Source of the DNA: Odoribacter splanchnicus DSM 20712 | Lineage (GTDB): Bacteria; Bacteroidota; Bacteroidia; Bacteroidales; Marinifilaceae | DNA length: 64,000 bases | Direction: 5' to 3' | NCBI RefSeq assembly: GCF_000190535.1 | Contig: NC_015160.1 | Location: 2,728,001-2,792,000, forward strand | Part shown: positions 18,342 to 26,012 of the stretch, in pieces | How the letters are laid out: each line of letters begins with the position of its first letter | How positions within the stretch are numbered: the stretch's first letter is position 1 | Made by a program: the position numbers and the translations under genes | Notes under the pieces: generated by a model | Database searches by the model: none | Seen by the model: the letters and a program-made list of their open reading frames with translations, nothing else | Told to the model about the DNA's origin: nothing

Positions 18342-20150
18342 TTATACTTCCAGATTATCCGAAGAGAAACGATTCAAAATCGTATCATCATTGATCTCTT
18401 TCGACAAAGATTCAATGGTACTCATAGGTACATCGAACAAATCCAGAATCAACAAACCATCCAGGCACATATTAAATTTAGGGTCTATATTGAAACCGAC
18501 AATACGCCCGTTCAATAAAATATATTTCTTCAATAAAATAGGAAGTTTATCGCTCGAAGGCTCTATATCACCGATCAACTTATCCAGCGTAGCGATATTA
18601 TCCCCCGAAGCTTCCACCATTACATCCACATCGGGATCATGAGTCTCTACCCGATATTTACAGCGGGGAGAGATACACCGGGCCAACTCGGCATCCCAAT
18701 GATTTCTGATGATAAACTTCATAATCAGTTCTTTCGAAACCTCCGAATATTTCCCGCTTATCGTCACCGGCCCGATCAGATAGCGGTATTCCGGATTCTT
18801 GATCAGGAAGTAAAGAATTCCTTTCCACAGCATAAATAAGGGCAACGGTTTACGCTGATAGTCTTCGATAATAAAAGAACGTCCTAATTCGATCGACTCA
18901 TACAATACAGGCATGATCTGCTTGCGGATTTTGAACAGAGTATTGATATAAAATCCTTTTATCCCATAACGGTCGATGATATCCTTCCCTTTTCCCACCC
19001 GATAGGCCCCGACAATCCGGTCGGTATCGTTGTCCCAAATAAACAGATGATAATAGTATAAATCGAATTCATCCAGATCGATACTCCGGTTGGTGCCCTC
19101 GCCGACAGCCCGGAACGTCAGTTCACGCAAACGCCCGATCTCGTTCAGGATGTTCGGAATTTTCATGGTGGGAGCACAATAAACCGTATAATTTTTCATG
19201 GAAAACAACAGATAGTCTTCCATGATATCTTTAATTTCCTTTTGTAAAATTTCCACGGGAGTCTCCTTTGCTACCGGTTCGACCTGTTTTTCCGCCTTCT
19301 GGGATTTCAGGAAAAATTTTTTCACTTCGAGCGAAGATCCCAATAGATAAGTCTTTGCCCTCAAAAATTTACCGTATTGTATCAGATCGGCGAAAGAATT
19401 TTGAGTTTCTACAGAAATCGGATTTCCTACCCGTAATTTAATTACCCGGTTTTTCTTATTCAAGAGTTCCGAAGGTAATTTCACCGTTCGCAGCATCGGA
19501 TGAATCATACCGAGTATCTGAAACAACATACTATTGGAACCTTTAAAATAAATCGGGATCACCGGCACATCGGCTTTCCGGATCAACTTCAACACAGAAC
19601 GGCTCCACGCTTTATCTTCAATCGAATTCGAGTCGGCCTGGTAAGCAGATACCTCTCCTGCAGGAAACAGCCCCAACGCCCCTCCTTCCGATAAGTGCCT
19701 TAAAGCTTCTTTCAATCCCCCGGCACTCGAAATATCTTTCAGTCCCTCGAAAGGATTCACGCCTAAAAAATAATCTTTGATGGGTACGATCTTCTTCAGC
19801 AGAAAGTTAGCCATCACCTTATAATCGGGACGGATTTTACTCAACAACTTGATCAGGATAATCCCGTCAAGCCCACCGAAAGGATGATTGGAAATGGTGA
19901 TAAAAGCTCCCTCTTTCGGTATTTTCTGAAGATCTTCTTCATTCACTTCGATCGTCACTCCCAGGGCTTCGATCAATCGGTCCAGAAAAGCTTCGGGATT
20001 ATCGCTATATACATCGGAATACAGCTTGTTGATTTTATTCAGCCGCATGATATACATCACCAGCTTCGCCACCAGGCTTCCGCCCAGATTCCCCCCAAAC
20101 CGATTCAACTTTGAGGCTTTCAATATATCGTTCGAGTCTATCAGATTCAT
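18342..20150 (-). CDS. Fused PlsC-type and GNAT-type acyltransferase (glycine/ornithine-lipid synthesis type)
   Basis: The product has 602 residues. The N-terminal half is a PlsC-like acyltransferase with the catalytic motif NHPFGGLD (His89, Asp95; one residue longer spacing than the common HX4D) and FPAGEVSAY as the second block. The C-terminal half (about 310-600) resembles the hemolysin/OlsB-like N-acyltransferase (Acetyltransf_5) fold, with LRELTFRAVGEGTNRSIDLDEFDLYYYHLFIWD and GAYRVGKG. This order resembles OlsF, which makes acyl-amino-acid lipids with one polypeptide, while Bacteroides GlsA/GlsB are separate. It is predicted to make glycine or ornithine lipid, acting at the inner membrane. 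It follows the dciA-like gene by 21 bases. Confidence 0.85.
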   Translation of the reverse strand: MNLIDSNDILKASKLNRFGGNLGGSLVAKLVMYIMRLNKINKLYSDVYSDNPEAFLDRLIEALGVTIEVNEEDLQKIPKEGAFITISNHPFGGLDGIILIKLLSKIRPDYKVMANFLLKKIVPIKDYFLGVNPFEGLKDISSAGGLKEALRHLSEGGALGLFPAGEVSAYQADSNSIEDKAWSRSVLKLIRKADVPVIPIYFKGSNSMLFQILGMIHPMLRTVKLPSELLNKKNRVIKLRVGNPISVETQNSFADLIQYGKFLRAKTYLLGSSLEVKKFFLKSQKAEKQVEPVAKETPVEILQKEIKDIMEDYLLFSMKNYTVYCAPTMKIPNILNEIGRLRELTFRAVGEGTNRSIDLDEFDLYYYHLFIWDNDTDRIVGAYRVGKGKDIIDRYGIKGFYINTLFKIRKQIMPVLYESIELGRSFIIEDYQRKPLPLFMLWKGILYFLIKNPEYRYLIGPVTISGKYSEVSKELIMKFIIRNHWDAELARCISPRCKYRVETHDPDVDVMVEASGDNIATLDKLIGDIEPSSDKLPILLKKYILLNGRIVGFNIDPKFNMCLDGLLILDLFDVPMSTIESLSKEINDDTILNRFSSDNLEV

Positions 20151-20171
20151 ATTATTTCCTACGTAAATCCA

Positions 20172-20468
20172 TTAGTTTATGATCATTTCTTTGACCACTT
20201 CTTTTCCGACTTTTTCGTTCAGAGCTCTGATCAGTCCTTCTTTGACCATCATAATTTCATTTCTCACGACGGCAGAAGTGAAAGAGACGAAGAGCTTGCC
20301 ATCCATCACCCGGACACTTTTCGTCCGGGAGGCAATCATTTGCCCCACAACTTCCGGCCAGATCATACAAACCTCATGCTCCTTAAATTTCTGTTCAAGG
20401 CCCATATTACGAAGCACCTGGTCGACCAGCTCATCGATTTGTTTTGTTTTCCCCTCTTTCATAAACAA
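20172..20468 (-). CDS. DUF721/DciA-like small protein
   Basis: The product has 98 residues (or 96 from the second ATG). It matches the DUF721 (DciA) family by its short helical N-terminus and the core MIWPEVVGQMIASRTKSVRVMDGKLFVSFTSAVVRNEI, with the W-x3-VG and the L-x-V-x-FTSA-x-VRNE pattern. DciA loads the replicative helicase in many bacteria; whether this short version does is inferred. It is next to recF, as in many Bacteroidetes. A TATATTTG box at 20499-20506 suggests its own promoter. Confidence 0.85.
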   Translation of the reverse strand: MFMKEGKTKQIDELVDQVLRNMGLEQKFKEHEVCMIWPEVVGQMIASRTKSVRVMDGKLFVSFTSAVVRNEIMMVKEGLIRALNEKVGKEVVKEMIIN

Positions 20469-20498
20469 GGCACCGAATTCCCTTTTTCAAATTACTTG

Positions 20499-20506
20499 CA
20501 AATATA
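20499..20506 (-). promoter_or_regulatory. Candidate -7 box (TATATTTG) for the dciA-like gene
   Basis: The minus strand reads TATATTTG, a match to TAnnTTTG, 31 bases before the gene's first ATG (20468) in the 66-base gap after recF. A TTTG upstream is at 11-base spacing, shorter than expected, so the -33 box is uncertain. Confidence 0.45.
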
Positions 20507-20534
20507 ATATTAAATCTCAAATGCGACCGGAAAA

Positions 20535-21629
20535 TCAGGAAATCTCCCCTCCGGTAACTGTAAACAACTTATAATCCACCGCCTGGGCTCTCAGTATATC
20601 ATCGATATGCCCGCGATTGGTGTCTGTGATAAAGACCTGTCCGAACATCTCTCCTCCTACGATTTTCACGATTTGTTCTACCCGGTCGGCATCCAGTTTA
20701 TCGAAAATATCATCGAGGAGCAAGAGCGGTTTCACCTCACTCATCTGGTGTAACCAATGGTATTGTGCTAATTTCAAGGCAATCAGGAAAGTCTTTTTCT
20801 GTCCCTGCGAACCGATTTTACGAACCGCATAGTCACCGATATTCAGAACCAGATCATCCCGGTGAATACCGACAGTCGTGTAAGTCAACAATCGGTCGCG
20901 GTCGGCAGCCTGTTTCAAAGCCGTCAGGAAATTACCCTCTTTTACCGAAGGTTTGTATTCCAGACATACTTCTTCCCGCCCCAGAGACAACCGTTCGTAA
21001 TAAGTCTGAAATACCGACCGGAATTCCTTCAGAAATGCGATCCTTTTTTGGCGGATCGCTTCTCCATGTTCGGCCAATTGCTCGTTCCATACTTCCAGCA
21101 TTTCAGGATCGAGAAATTTACCGGCAGCCGATTTCAACAGCATATTCCGCTGAGTAAGTGCTTTATTATAACGAATCAGCCGATGCAGGTAAACCCGGTC
21201 GCACTGGCTGATAATACCGTCCACCAACTTGCGTCTCTCCTCACTTCCTCCGTCGATCAGGATAAAATCTTCGGGTGAGATCATTACTAAAGGGATCAGT
21301 CCGATATGTTCGGACAACTTATCATAAGCTTTCTGATTTTTCTTAAACACTTTTTTTTGCCCCCGTTTCACTCCACAATAAACCGTCAGTTCTTCTCCCC
21401 CGCGTTCGTATTTTCCCTGCACAACGAAAAAAGGTTCTTCGTGCCGGATATTCTGCAGATCAGGCAGGTTAAAATAACTTTTACACATGGAAAGGTGATA
21501 AATAGCATCCAGGACATTGGTCTTTCCAACCCCATTATTTCCGACGAAACAATTGAAACCGGAAGTAAAAGTCAGGGTCGCCTCTGCGATATTTTTAAAG
21601 TTGATGATATTTAACTCCTTCAGTGTCAT
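20535..21629 (-). CDS. recF: DNA replication and repair protein RecF
   Basis: The product has 364 residues, the usual RecF length. The Walker A motif is GNNGVGKTN (30-38), the ABC signature region is KIGSQGQKKTFLIALKLAQ, and Walker B is LLLLDDIFDKLD, all intact. RecF is an SMC-like ATPase that loads RecA on gapped DNA with RecO and RecR. The gene is divergent from the TPR gene at 21853; each has a TAnnTTTG box in the shared 223-base region. Confidence 0.95.
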   Translation of the reverse strand: MTLKELNIINFKNIAEATLTFTSGFNCFVGNNGVGKTNVLDAIYHLSMCKSYFNLPDLQNIRHEEPFFVVQGKYERGGEELTVYCGVKRGQKKVFKKNQKAYDKLSEHIGLIPLVMISPEDFILIDGGSEERRKLVDGIISQCDRVYLHRLIRYNKALTQRNMLLKSAAGKFLDPEMLEVWNEQLAEHGEAIRQKRIAFLKEFRSVFQTYYERLSLGREEVCLEYKPSVKEGNFLTALKQAADRDRLLTYTTVGIHRDDLVLNIGDYAVRKIGSQGQKKTFLIALKLAQYHWLHQMSEVKPLLLLDDIFDKLDADRVEQIVKIVGGEMFGQVFITDTNRGHIDDILRAQAVDYKLFTVTGGEIS

Positions 21630-21668
21630 TTAACAAGCTATTCCTTATCCGGCATTCATAATTCAGGA

Positions 21669-21676
21669 CAAAATTA
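21669..21676 (-). promoter_or_regulatory. Candidate -7 box (TAATTTTG) for recF
   Basis: The minus strand reads TAATTTTG 40 bases before the recF ATG at 21629. A TTTG lies 23 bases further upstream, slightly longer than the usual spacing. Confidence 0.5.
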
Positions 21677-21769
21677 GTCTTTTTCACCTAAAACACGCCC
21701 AAATCAATGGCTTATTTAAAGTCGATCGAAAAAAAACTGCCGGATATTTCGATTTTCAATTAAAAAAGC

Positions 21770-21777
21770 TAATTTTG
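21770..21777 (+). promoter_or_regulatory. Candidate -7 box (TAATTTTG) for the YfgM-like gene
   Basis: The plus strand reads TAATTTTG, 75 bases before the ATG at 21853. The upstream region is AT-rich without an exact TTTG. It pairs with the divergent recF box about 100 bases away. Confidence 0.5.
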
Positions 21778-21852
21778 CAGGCTATTAAGAATAATGTAAA
21801 ACCGGGCATAGCCGGTAGGTGTTAACACGGTAACCTTTATAACATTACAGAT

Positions 21853-22542
21853 ATGTCAAAAGAACAGAAAAAACGCGAGGATGGTTTCGAGCACTTGGAA
21901 GAGGCCCTGACCAGTGGTGAACAATTTATTGAAAAAAATCAAAAAATGATTGTGAATGTCGTCCTTGTTCTGGTAGTGATTATTGCCGGATATTTCGGAT
22001 ACAACAGATTCATTGCTGAACCACATGCCCAAGAAGCTGCCAACCAGATTTTCGGAGCGCAAAACTATTTCGAAAAAGATTCTTTCAATCTGGCCCTGAA
22101 CGGAGACGGTAATGTGCTGGGGTTTATCGAAATAGCAGACAAATACAGCTCGACTCCCAGCGGTAATCTGGCAAAATATTATGCCGGATTGTCTTATTTA
22201 TATATGGGCGAATATCAGAATGCCATCCAATATCTGGAAAAATTCTCTTCGGACGATTTGTTATTGTCCAACTTAGCTAAAGCCAATATCGGAGATGCTT
22301 ATATGCAATTAGGAGAATACCGGAAAGCTGCTGAAAATTACAAAAAGGCTGCAGCTTCTAAAACGAACGATTTTTCAACTCCTACTTTCCTGATGAAAAA
22401 CGGCTTAGCCTTAGAGAAATCCAACGACTACAGCGGAGCTTTAAAAGTCTACGAGCAAATCGAACAGGAATATCCGGCATCGCCTGAAGGCCGGGATATT
22501 GAAAAATATATCGAAAGAGCTCAGTTGAAACTGAAAAAATAA
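21853..22542 (+). CDS. YfgM-like TPR protein with one membrane span
   Basis: The product has 229 residues: a charged cytoplasmic N-terminus (MSKEQKKREDGFEHLEEALTS in part), one membrane span at about 32-50 (IVNVVLVLVVIIAGYFGY), then periplasmic tetratricopeptide repeats (LAKYYAGLSYLYMGEYQNAI, NIGDAYMQLGEYRKAAENYKKAA, LEKSNDYSGALKVYEQIEQ). The topology is that of YfgM, an ancillary SecYEG/chaperone partner in Proteobacteria; the same role here is inference. A strong terminator follows directly, so it is monocistronic. Confidence 0.85.
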   Translation: MSKEQKKREDGFEHLEEALTSGEQFIEKNQKMIVNVVLVLVVIIAGYFGYNRFIAEPHAQEAANQIFGAQNYFEKDSFNLALNGDGNVLGFIEIADKYSSTPSGNLAKYYAGLSYLYMGEYQNAIQYLEKFSSDDLLLSNLAKANIGDAYMQLGEYRKAAENYKKAAASKTNDFSTPTFLMKNGLALEKSNDYSGALKVYEQIEQEYPASPEGRDIEKYIERAQLKLKK

Positions 22543-22547
22543 CAGAA

Positions 22548-22576
22548 AGCCCCGGTAACGGGGCTTTTTTCTTTCT
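22548..22576 (+). terminator. Rho-independent terminator after the YfgM-like gene
   Basis: The stem AAGCCCCG / CGGGGCTT with loop GTAA is followed by TTTTCTTTCTTTTT on the plus strand. It begins five bases after the stop codon. Confidence 0.92.
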
Positions 22577-22583
22577 TTTTTAT

Positions 22584-22591
22584 TATTTTTG
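22584..22591 (+). promoter_or_regulatory. Candidate -7 box (TATTTTTG) for the TPR/beta-barrel pair
   Basis: The plus strand reads TATTTTTG just after the preceding terminator and 47 bases before the ATG at 22639. The -33 region overlaps the terminator's T-run, so an exact TTTG is not resolvable. Confidence 0.5.
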
Positions 22592-22638
22592 CAGGAGTAT
22601 GTGTAGCATTCCTCACTGTGGAATAATTCGATCCCGAC

Positions 22639-24321
22639 ATGAAAAACTTGCTTATACTCCTTGGCATTCTATTGTCTTCTCCGTTTGTCGTAGCCCAGCA
22701 TTCAGCTATCAACGGCAACGTCGCTATTGCAAATAACAGCCCGGAAGGAACGCGGGTTGTCGTAATCAAAAACGGGAATAAGCTCGACGAACAGGTGCTG
22801 AATAAAAAAGGACATTTCGATTTGAAACTCGCCTTCGATGCCGACTACAAAATTTCTTTCGAAAAAACAGGTTATATCACCAAAATTATCAGCATCAACA
22901 CCGAAGTACCGGAAGAAAGCATTGAAAACAACCCCGATTTTCCTCCCGTCAAGTTGATCATCAATCTGTTGCCAAGTGTCGAAAAAATCGATCTATCCAT
23001 ATTCGATCAGCCTATTGCCATACTGACCTATCAGGCCGAACTGGACGATTTTACGTTCGACAAATCGTATTCAGATAAAATCAAAGACCGGATCGCCCAA
23101 ACCGAACAAGCTGTAAAAAAACAATTAGCTGCCCGGGATGCCGCCGCCATCGAACAGGAACGGAAATTTGCCGAACTATTCAATAAAGGACTGGAATCGT
23201 TCGGCCGGAAAGCCTGGCAGGCAGCCATCGACAGCTGGACCCTGGCTCAAAATATGAAGCCCGGCAACAAAGAGGTGAAACAAAAAATTGCGGAAGCTCA
23301 GGAACAAGCAAAACTGGAAGAAGCCCGAAAGAGTGTCGAACCTCAAAACGAACAAACCTACCGGCTACTGCTCGCTGCGGCCGACAGCTTATTCAGCCGG
23401 GAAGAGTACCCGGCGGCTAAAGAAAAGTATGCCTCAGCCAAACAAATCAAGACAAAAGAGCCTTATCCCCAGGAACAAATCCGTAATATCGACCGGTTAT
23501 TGGCAGAGATCGCCCAAAAGGAAGCTATAACACAACAGCAATTAGCCGAAGCCGAAGCTACCTATCAAAAAACAATCGCCCAAGCCGACCGTTCCTATCA
23601 AGCCCAGGAATACCGCCAGGCCATTACTACTTATCGGCAGGCACTGGCCTTAAAATCGGAAGAAGCCTATCCCCGGAATATGATCGGCAAAGCCGAGCAA
23701 GCACTGGCAGCCCTGGAAAAGCAACAGGCTGACGAAGCTGAGAAACAACGCCAGGAAGAAGAAAGAATCAACACTTTAAAACTCAAATACACCGGGATCA
23801 TAGCCGAAGCCGACCAGGCATTCAAAAACGAAAACTACAGTGCGGCCAAACTACGCTATACCGAAGCCGATCAACTTAACCTGGGCGAAGATTATCCCCG
23901 TAAACGCCTCGGAGAGATCGAGCAAATCATCCATTCTTCGAAATACAAAGCCCGACTGGCCGAATACAATAAAAACAAAACACTGGCCGAAAAGAATCTG
24001 GAACAGAAAAACTATGCTTCTGCCAAGGTATATTTCCAAAAAGCATTGACCTTATCACCGGCCGACAAAGAGAGCATCAGGGAACGGATCGCCGAAACAG
24101 ACCGATTGATTGAAGCCGAACAACTGGCTGCCTTAGACAAAGCCTATCAGACCAATATAGATAAAGCCGACAAAGCTTACGCTGAAAAAGCCTACGCCAT
24201 TGCCAAATTCTATTATCAAAAAGCGTTGGAAATAAAAATCGGCGACAAACATGCTACCGAACGGCTGCAGGAAATAGAAAAATACATCGGAGAACGACAG
24301 ACTAAAGAAGCCGAATTATGA
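22639..24321 (+). CDS. Secreted TPR-repeat protein with N-terminal beta-domain
   Basis: The product has 560 residues. A signal peptide ends at VVAQ (about 19). Residues 20-90 look like a carboxypeptidase-regulatory-like beta-sandwich (GTRVVVIKNGNKLDEQVLNK). From about 170 to the end run at least five degenerate TPR-type repeats of roughly 70 residues, each with a core like A-x-x-x-Y-x-x-A-x-x-x-Y-x-x-A-x-x-L-K (YRQALALKSEEAYP, YTEADQLNLGEDYP, FQKALTLSPADKES, YQKALEIKIGDKHA), in an Ala/Glu/Lys-rich, coiled-coil-prone context. Its stop overlaps the ATG of the beta-barrel gene (ATGA), so the two are probably coupled partners in the envelope. I do not recognise a named family. Confidence 0.82.
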   Translation: MKNLLILLGILLSSPFVVAQHSAINGNVAIANNSPEGTRVVVIKNGNKLDEQVLNKKGHFDLKLAFDADYKISFEKTGYITKIISINTEVPEESIENNPDFPPVKLIINLLPSVEKIDLSIFDQPIAILTYQAELDDFTFDKSYSDKIKDRIAQTEQAVKKQLAARDAAAIEQERKFAELFNKGLESFGRKAWQAAIDSWTLAQNMKPGNKEVKQKIAEAQEQAKLEEARKSVEPQNEQTYRLLLAAADSLFSREEYPAAKEKYASAKQIKTKEPYPQEQIRNIDRLLAEIAQKEAITQQQLAEAEATYQKTIAQADRSYQAQEYRQAITTYRQALALKSEEAYPRNMIGKAEQALAALEKQQADEAEKQRQEEERINTLKLKYTGIIAEADQAFKNENYSAAKLRYTEADQLNLGEDYPRKRLGEIEQIIHSSKYKARLAEYNKNKTLAEKNLEQKNYASAKVYFQKALTLSPADKESIRERIAETDRLIEAEQLAALDKAYQTNIDKADKAYAEKAYAIAKFYYQKALEIKIGDKHATERLQEIEKYIGERQTKEAEL

Positions 24322-24962
24322 AAAAAATCATCTATCTGTTTTGTCTGATCTGCACAATCACACTGGCCAAAGGCCAATACTACCGTCCCGACCGCGGATT
24401 TTTACCGGGCATCAATGCCGGATATTTTTACCCGACAGGCGATATGGGGAAAATCCTGAAAAACGGTATCGGGGGAAACGTATCGGCCAAATACCTAATT
24501 AACAAGATGATCGGTATAGGTTTCGAGGCAGGATATTACGGTTTCAAAACCAAAGTCAATCTAAACAAAGACGATGTCTCCCAAAAATATAAATACCACC
24601 TGATCCCGGTCCTGCTCGAAGCGACCTTTTATGTCCCGACATGGAACAGAACCACTTTGCCTTATCTGGGCATTCAGTTCGGGGGGTATTTCTCCCAGCT
24701 CGATGTAGGACGCCAATATACCGGTTATTCTGCCTCCCTTTCTTTTTCAAAACACCTGTTTCTGTTTTCACCGGGAGTGGGGCTTCATGGCGGTCTCTTG
24801 TTTCAACTCTCGGACAAGGTATGGATGGACCTGAAAGTGAGGGCCGATTATGTCCCCCGAATCGACGATGCATATGAGTACAACGAATATACCCAAGGTA
24901 ACATCGGTTTCAACAAAATGCTGAATATCGGAGGAAATATCGGCCTGCTTTATCGGTTTTAA
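24318..24962 (+). CDS. Outer-membrane beta-barrel protein
   Basis: The product has 214 residues with a signal peptide ending near AKGQ. The rest alternates hydrophobic and polar residues with Gly/aromatic girdles (FLPGINAGYFYPTGDMG, MIGIGFEAGYYGF, LPYLGIQFGGYF, FLFSPGVGLHGGLLFQL) and ends in LLYRF, a C-terminal aromatic typical of barrels of 8-10 strands (OmpW/PorT-like size). It is translationally coupled to the upstream TPR protein. No function is assigned; a pore, or an anchor for its partner, is possible. Confidence 0.85.
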   Translation: MKKIIYLFCLICTITLAKGQYYRPDRGFLPGINAGYFYPTGDMGKILKNGIGGNVSAKYLINKMIGIGFEAGYYGFKTKVNLNKDDVSQKYKYHLIPVLLEATFYVPTWNRTTLPYLGIQFGGYFSQLDVGRQYTGYSASLSFSKHLFLFSPGVGLHGGLLFQLSDKVWMDLKVRADYVPRIDDAYEYNEYTQGNIGFNKMLNIGGNIGLLYRF

Positions 24963-25093
24963 GGGTATATCCCTTGCAGTAATCTGTATTCCTTTCAGGC
25001 ACCGGCCGGCTAAAAAACGATTCTTTATCCAAACCGTAATTCCGCCCATCGATATGCTGAAAGAAATCACCGATCAAGGTTTGTAAAGCAGTC

Positions 25094-25969
25094 TCAAATT
25101 CCTTTGAGCCTGCTTAAAGTTTCCACCGTTATTTCCTGTGAAGGGCGGCTCATATTCGGATTTACGACTTTCCCTTCAGGATCGAGCAAAATAAAATGGG
25201 GGATTCCCTGAATACCGAAAAATTTCATAAATGCAGGATCGCCTCCACAATTCAATTGAATCCCTCCCATCCGGTCGGTTCTGAGTTTCTTCTTCCAGGC
25301 CTGTAAATCCTTATCACAGGAAAGACTGACAAAACAGATTTTCTTACCGTGAAATTTCTTTTCCAATTCGCCCATATAAGGAATCTCCTCACAACAAGGC
25401 CGGCACCAGGTGGCCCACATATCCACGTACACATAATTTCCCCGGAAAGAAGAAAACTTCACTTCTTTGCCAGTCGAATCGCGATAACAAAAATCAGGTA
25501 TTTCGCGTCCGATCAAAGCGATTTGCTGCTGAGCCTGCGAATTGACCGGATAAACGGTTTTCGAAGCCAATGCATCAGCACCTACCTGCAACAATTCCGC
25601 TTCCTTTTTGCTGCCTACAATCCGGTAAACTTCACCACCTTCGCCATTGACAAACAAAAGGGTCGGGAAGGCATTGATTTTATAAGTATTCAAAATCACC
25701 GGTCCCTCTCCTTTTTCCATATCCATCTTCACATTTATAAAATGCTCATTGTAAAACTTCCCCACTTTTTCCGACGGAAAAACCTGCTGTTCCATTTGCT
25801 TACAAGGCTGGCACCATTCCGTATAACAATCCACAAAGATCAATTTTCCTTCCTTTTTCGCTGTTTCCAACAGTTCTTTCCAACTTCCTTCTGCAAAGCG
25901 TATTCCCTGTGCCTGCCCACCCAAGGCCAATCCACACAGCATTGCTATGATAAAATAAACTTGCTTCAT
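25094..25969 (-). CDS. Two-domain thioredoxin-like protein (second locus remnant)
   Basis: The product has 291 residues with a signal peptide ending near GGQAQG. Domain one carries EWCQPCKQ (Cys53/Cys56) and domain two WATWCRPCCEE (Cys189/Cys192, with an extra Cys193), each followed by its cis-Pro strand (FPTLLFV; GIPHFILLD). It is thus two fused thioredoxin folds in the periplasm. It sits 43 bases downstream of a PKD-like lipoprotein gene, the same neighbour relation as the 447-residue thioredoxin in the intact locus, but the domain make-up differs. It probably served the deleted import locus; whether it is still expressed depends on what now drives the lipoprotein gene. Confidence 0.9.
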   Translation of the reverse strand: MKQVYFIIAMLCGLALGGQAQGIRFAEGSWKELLETAKKEGKLIFVDCYTEWCQPCKQMEQQVFPSEKVGKFYNEHFINVKMDMEKGEGPVILNTYKINAFPTLLFVNGEGGEVYRIVGSKKEAELLQVGADALASKTVYPVNSQAQQQIALIGREIPDFCYRDSTGKEVKFSSFRGNYVYVDMWATWCRPCCEEIPYMGELEKKFHGKKICFVSLSCDKDLQAWKKKLRTDRMGGIQLNCGGDPAFMKFFGIQGIPHFILLDPEGKVVNPNMSRPSQEITVETLSRLKGI

Positions 25970-26012
25970 TTCTTAAAATTTTACCGTTTTTTCATTTTTT
26001 ACCTCCTACCCC

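Noticed and set aside
24963..25093. Possible small gene or gene remnant between the beta-barrel and the thioredoxin
   Set aside because: A short frame reads RPAKKRFFIQTVIPPID but has no start, no family resemblance and is under 40 codons.
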